Shown piece by piece: positions 6,740 through 8,111 of a stretch of DNA of 8,111 nt. The stretch spans positions 59,434-67,544 of the forward strand of contig NZ_MOMC01000050.1 in the NCBI RefSeq assembly GCF_001983105.1, read 5' to 3'. The position numbers were made by a program, and so were the translations under genes. The notes under the pieces are model-generated. The model was given only the letters and a program-made list of their open reading frames with translations, was not told where the DNA came from and made no database searches. Positions within the stretch are counted from its first letter, which is position 1. Each line of letters opens with the position of its first letter. This DNA is from Pseudofrankia asymbiotica (GTDB lineage Bacteria > Actinomycetota > Actinomycetes > Frankiales > Frankiaceae).

Positions 6740-7756
6740 TGGCAGGAGGCCGAGGCGGGCGGTGATGGCGCCCAGCTGGAAGCGGCTCGTGACGCCGTGC
6801 TGGACATAGAGGTCGGCGACGTCCCGGCGGACGGTGCGCGGGGTGATCCCGAGTCGGTCGGCGACGGCCTGGTCGGTGTGCCCCTGGGCCAGCAGCGCCA
6901 GCACGGCGCCGCGGCGTGCCTGCTCGGAGCCGTCGGCGGCTGGCCGCGGGCCGTTCAGCGGCTGCGCCTCCTTGTGTACCCGCTCGACCAGGTCGCTGAT
7001 CACGGCCAGGGGGCCGGGGGCGCGGACCAGCAGCGCGCCCTGGCCCAGGTCGTCCGGGTCGACCGGCAGGACGGCCTCCCGCCCGTCGACGATCATCACC
7101 CGCATGGGCACGAGTGGGCTCTGGCGTACCCATCCGACCGCCGGCAGCCGGCCGCCGCCCAGGGCCCGCGCCGCCGTCACCTGGTCCGGTGTCCACACCG
7201 AGGCGACCCGCACGCCCCGCCCGGCGGCCCTCGCCAGCCCCTGCAGCATGTCCACGGCGGCCGGGCGCGGCGGGGTCGGCCCGGACAGCAGGAAGCCGAT
7301 CTGGGTGGTCGCGTTCTCGACCAGCTCGGCGATCTGCACCCACACCTGGTGGGGGTCCAGAAGCGCGGCCACCCCCTCGACGTTGTCGGGGCGGCGCCGG
7401 CCGGCGACGTAGTCCGACAGGAGCCGGCTGCGGTACAGGGCGGTGCGCTGCGCGGACAGTGTGGCCTCCCGCTGCTCCAGGGCGCGCTCGCGCATCGCGT
7501 GCTCGACGTACAGCGCTATGGAGGGGTCCTGCGCCTCCCAGCCCTCGTCGATCTTGCGCAGCAGCCCCCGTCCCGCGAGCCGGTCGACCTCGGCCGTCAC
7601 CTTCTCCACGGGCAGCCCGGCCCGGTCCGCGAGCATCTCGATGGTGGCCCGGTGGTGGCCGGCGGCGGCGCGGAAGACTGCCAGACCCGTCTCGTCCAGC
7701 CCGAACAGCGCCTGCTCGTCCCCCGGCACCACGATCCCCCACTCCCCAGCCGTCAC
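6725..7756 (-). CDS. TrmB/LuxR-type transcriptional regulator with PLD-like middle region
   Basis: The gene encodes 343 residues. Residues about 15-72 look like a winged helix of the TrmB kind (ATIEMLADRAGLPVEKVTAE ... LAGRGLLRKI). Residues 84-110 are a charged helix, possibly coiled coil. Residues about 135-260 resemble the phospholipase-D-like sensor part of actinobacterial TrmB-type regulators, but the catalytic HxKxxxxD motif is absent, so it is probably a ligand- or protein-binding domain. Residues 286-338 are a LuxR-type HTH (GHTDQAVADRLGITPRTVRRDV). No receiver domain is present. The protein should bind DNA; its targets and signal are unknown. The GTG at 7756 has no good ribosome-binding site. 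GTG 7732, eight codons in, has GGGGAG 9 bases upstream and is a credible alternative. It is convergent with PIG-L. Confidence 0.88.
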   Translation of the reverse strand: MTAGEWGIVVPGDEQALFGLDETGLAVFRAAAGHHRATIEMLADRAGLPVEKVTAEVDRLAGRGLLRKIDEGWEAQDPSIALYVEHAMRERALEQREATLSAQRTALYRSRLLSDYVAGRRRPDNVEGVAALLDPHQVWVQIAELVENATTQIGFLLSGPTPPRPAAVDMLQGLARAAGRGVRVASVWTPDQVTAARALGGGRLPAVGWVRQSPLVPMRVMIVDGREAVLPVDPDDLGQGALLVRAPGPLAVISDLVERVHKEAQPLNGPRPAADGSEQARRGAVLALLAQGHTDQAVADRLGITPRTVRRDVADLYVQHGVTSRFQLGAITARLGLLPPPRR

Positions 7757-8111
7757 GGAAGGGAACCGTCGCCCTCACCCGCCGCACCACAGCCGACGGT
7801 GGGCGTAGCGAACTGACGACGCCTGGTCGCACGATGGCGTGGCGGGCAGGTTAACGCAGGAAACGTGGGCGAACTATCCAAATCGGCAGCGGTATGCGCT
7901 CACCGCGACTGGATGCCCGTTTTGCCCAATAATCATCCGCTATGACCGGACGGTGGGCGCGGGTCACCACCCGCACCGCGGGGGCCCCGTCCGCCCGGCT
8001 CGACGGGCCCCGACGGGCCCCGTCAGGAGAGCCTCGGCCCGACCCGGATCACTGCTAAGTCCCAGCGCAGCCTAGCGTTTCGCGTGCTGAACACCGCCGG
8101 CCGGCCGGGTG
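7757..8111. other. gene-free right-hand stretch, regulatory or intergenic
   Basis: I see no convincing gene in these 355 bases. Bases 7765-7771 and 7794-7800 form a 7-bp inverted repeat (ACCGTCG/CGACGGT) upstream of the regulator. Bases 7851-7945 are clearly less GC-rich than the rest of the window and probably hold promoters. On the minus strand TAACCT at 7848-7853 fits TANNNT and could serve the regulator gene with a leader of about 85 bases. GCGGGT-CACC-ACCCGC at 7959-7974 is a 6-bp hairpin. A plus-strand open frame from 7839 to 8075 has poor third-position GC and no recognisable domain. Confidence 0.5.
8001..8024. repeat. tandem CGACGGGCCC pair with overlapping palindrome
   Basis: CGACGGGCCC occurs twice in tandem (8001-8010, 8011-8020), and GACGGG-C-CCCGTC at 8012-8024 is a perfect inverted repeat. 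GGGCCCCGTC also occurs at 7982-7991. This may be terminator or operator sequence for a gene beyond the right edge, or simple GC-rich repetition. Confidence 0.5.

Noticed and set aside
5673..7832. Very long minus-strand open frame (719 codons) across the PIG-L and regulator genes
   Set aside because: Its translation is Arg/Gly/Pro/Ala low complexity, it is antisense to a clear PIG-L gene and overlaps the recognised regulator in another frame. Long spurious frames are normal at this GC content.
7839..8075. Plus-strand 78-codon frame at the right end containing a CPFCP motif
   Set aside because: Third-position GC is far below that of the real genes, the second half is Arg/Pro low complexity, and no ribosome-binding site is visible. 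The Cys pair alone is not enough for a zinc-binding call.

Overview
The window is very GC-rich DNA with near-saturating G/C at third codon positions. The protein families (Hanks-type kinase with a Pro/Ala linker, PASTA, PIG-L deacetylase, TrmB/LuxR-type regulator, GAF-GGDEF) are typical of Actinobacteria with large genomes. A Frankia-type or related actinomycete is my best guess. That rests on gene style only, since no rRNA or other taxonomic marker is present.

Layout from left to right: (1) the 3' end of a GAF-GGDEF diguanylate cyclase on the plus strand, cut by the window edge; (2) a convergent intergenic region with a perfect 19-bp inverted repeat, probably a bidirectional terminator; (3) a minus-strand gene joining an N-terminal helix-turn-helix to a C-terminal PASTA domain, with a palindrome over its probable leaderless promoter; (4) a minus-strand small VOC (glyoxalase-fold) protein; (5) a divergent intergenic region, then a plus-strand CHAP plus peptidoglycan-binding-domain protein without a visible signal peptide; (6) a likely terminator and promoter, then a plus-strand Ser/Thr kinase with a Pro/Ala-rich linker, two membrane segments and a C-terminal PH-like region; (7) a plus-strand PIG-L/LmbE-type deacetylase; (8) a convergent minus-strand regulator with an N-terminal winged helix, a middle PLD-like region and a C-terminal LuxR-type HTH; (9) a final stretch of about 355 bases without a convincing gene, holding a relatively AT-rich patch and short G/C repeats.

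Most genes look singly transcribed: strands alternate, the gaps are 75-240 bases, and hairpins lie between them. No operon is obvious. A loose theme is the cell envelope and signalling: a PASTA domain (a fold known to bind peptidoglycan/beta-lactams), a cysteine peptidoglycan hydrolase, a membrane Ser/Thr kinase and c-di-GMP synthesis. That link is inference only. The items most worth a second look are the apparently cytosolic HTH-PASTA fusion with its start-site palindrome, the kinase whose C-terminus appears to return to the cytoplasm, and the leaderless-secretion puzzle of the CHAP protein. I saw no CRISPR array, tRNA, rRNA, insertion sequence or defence island.
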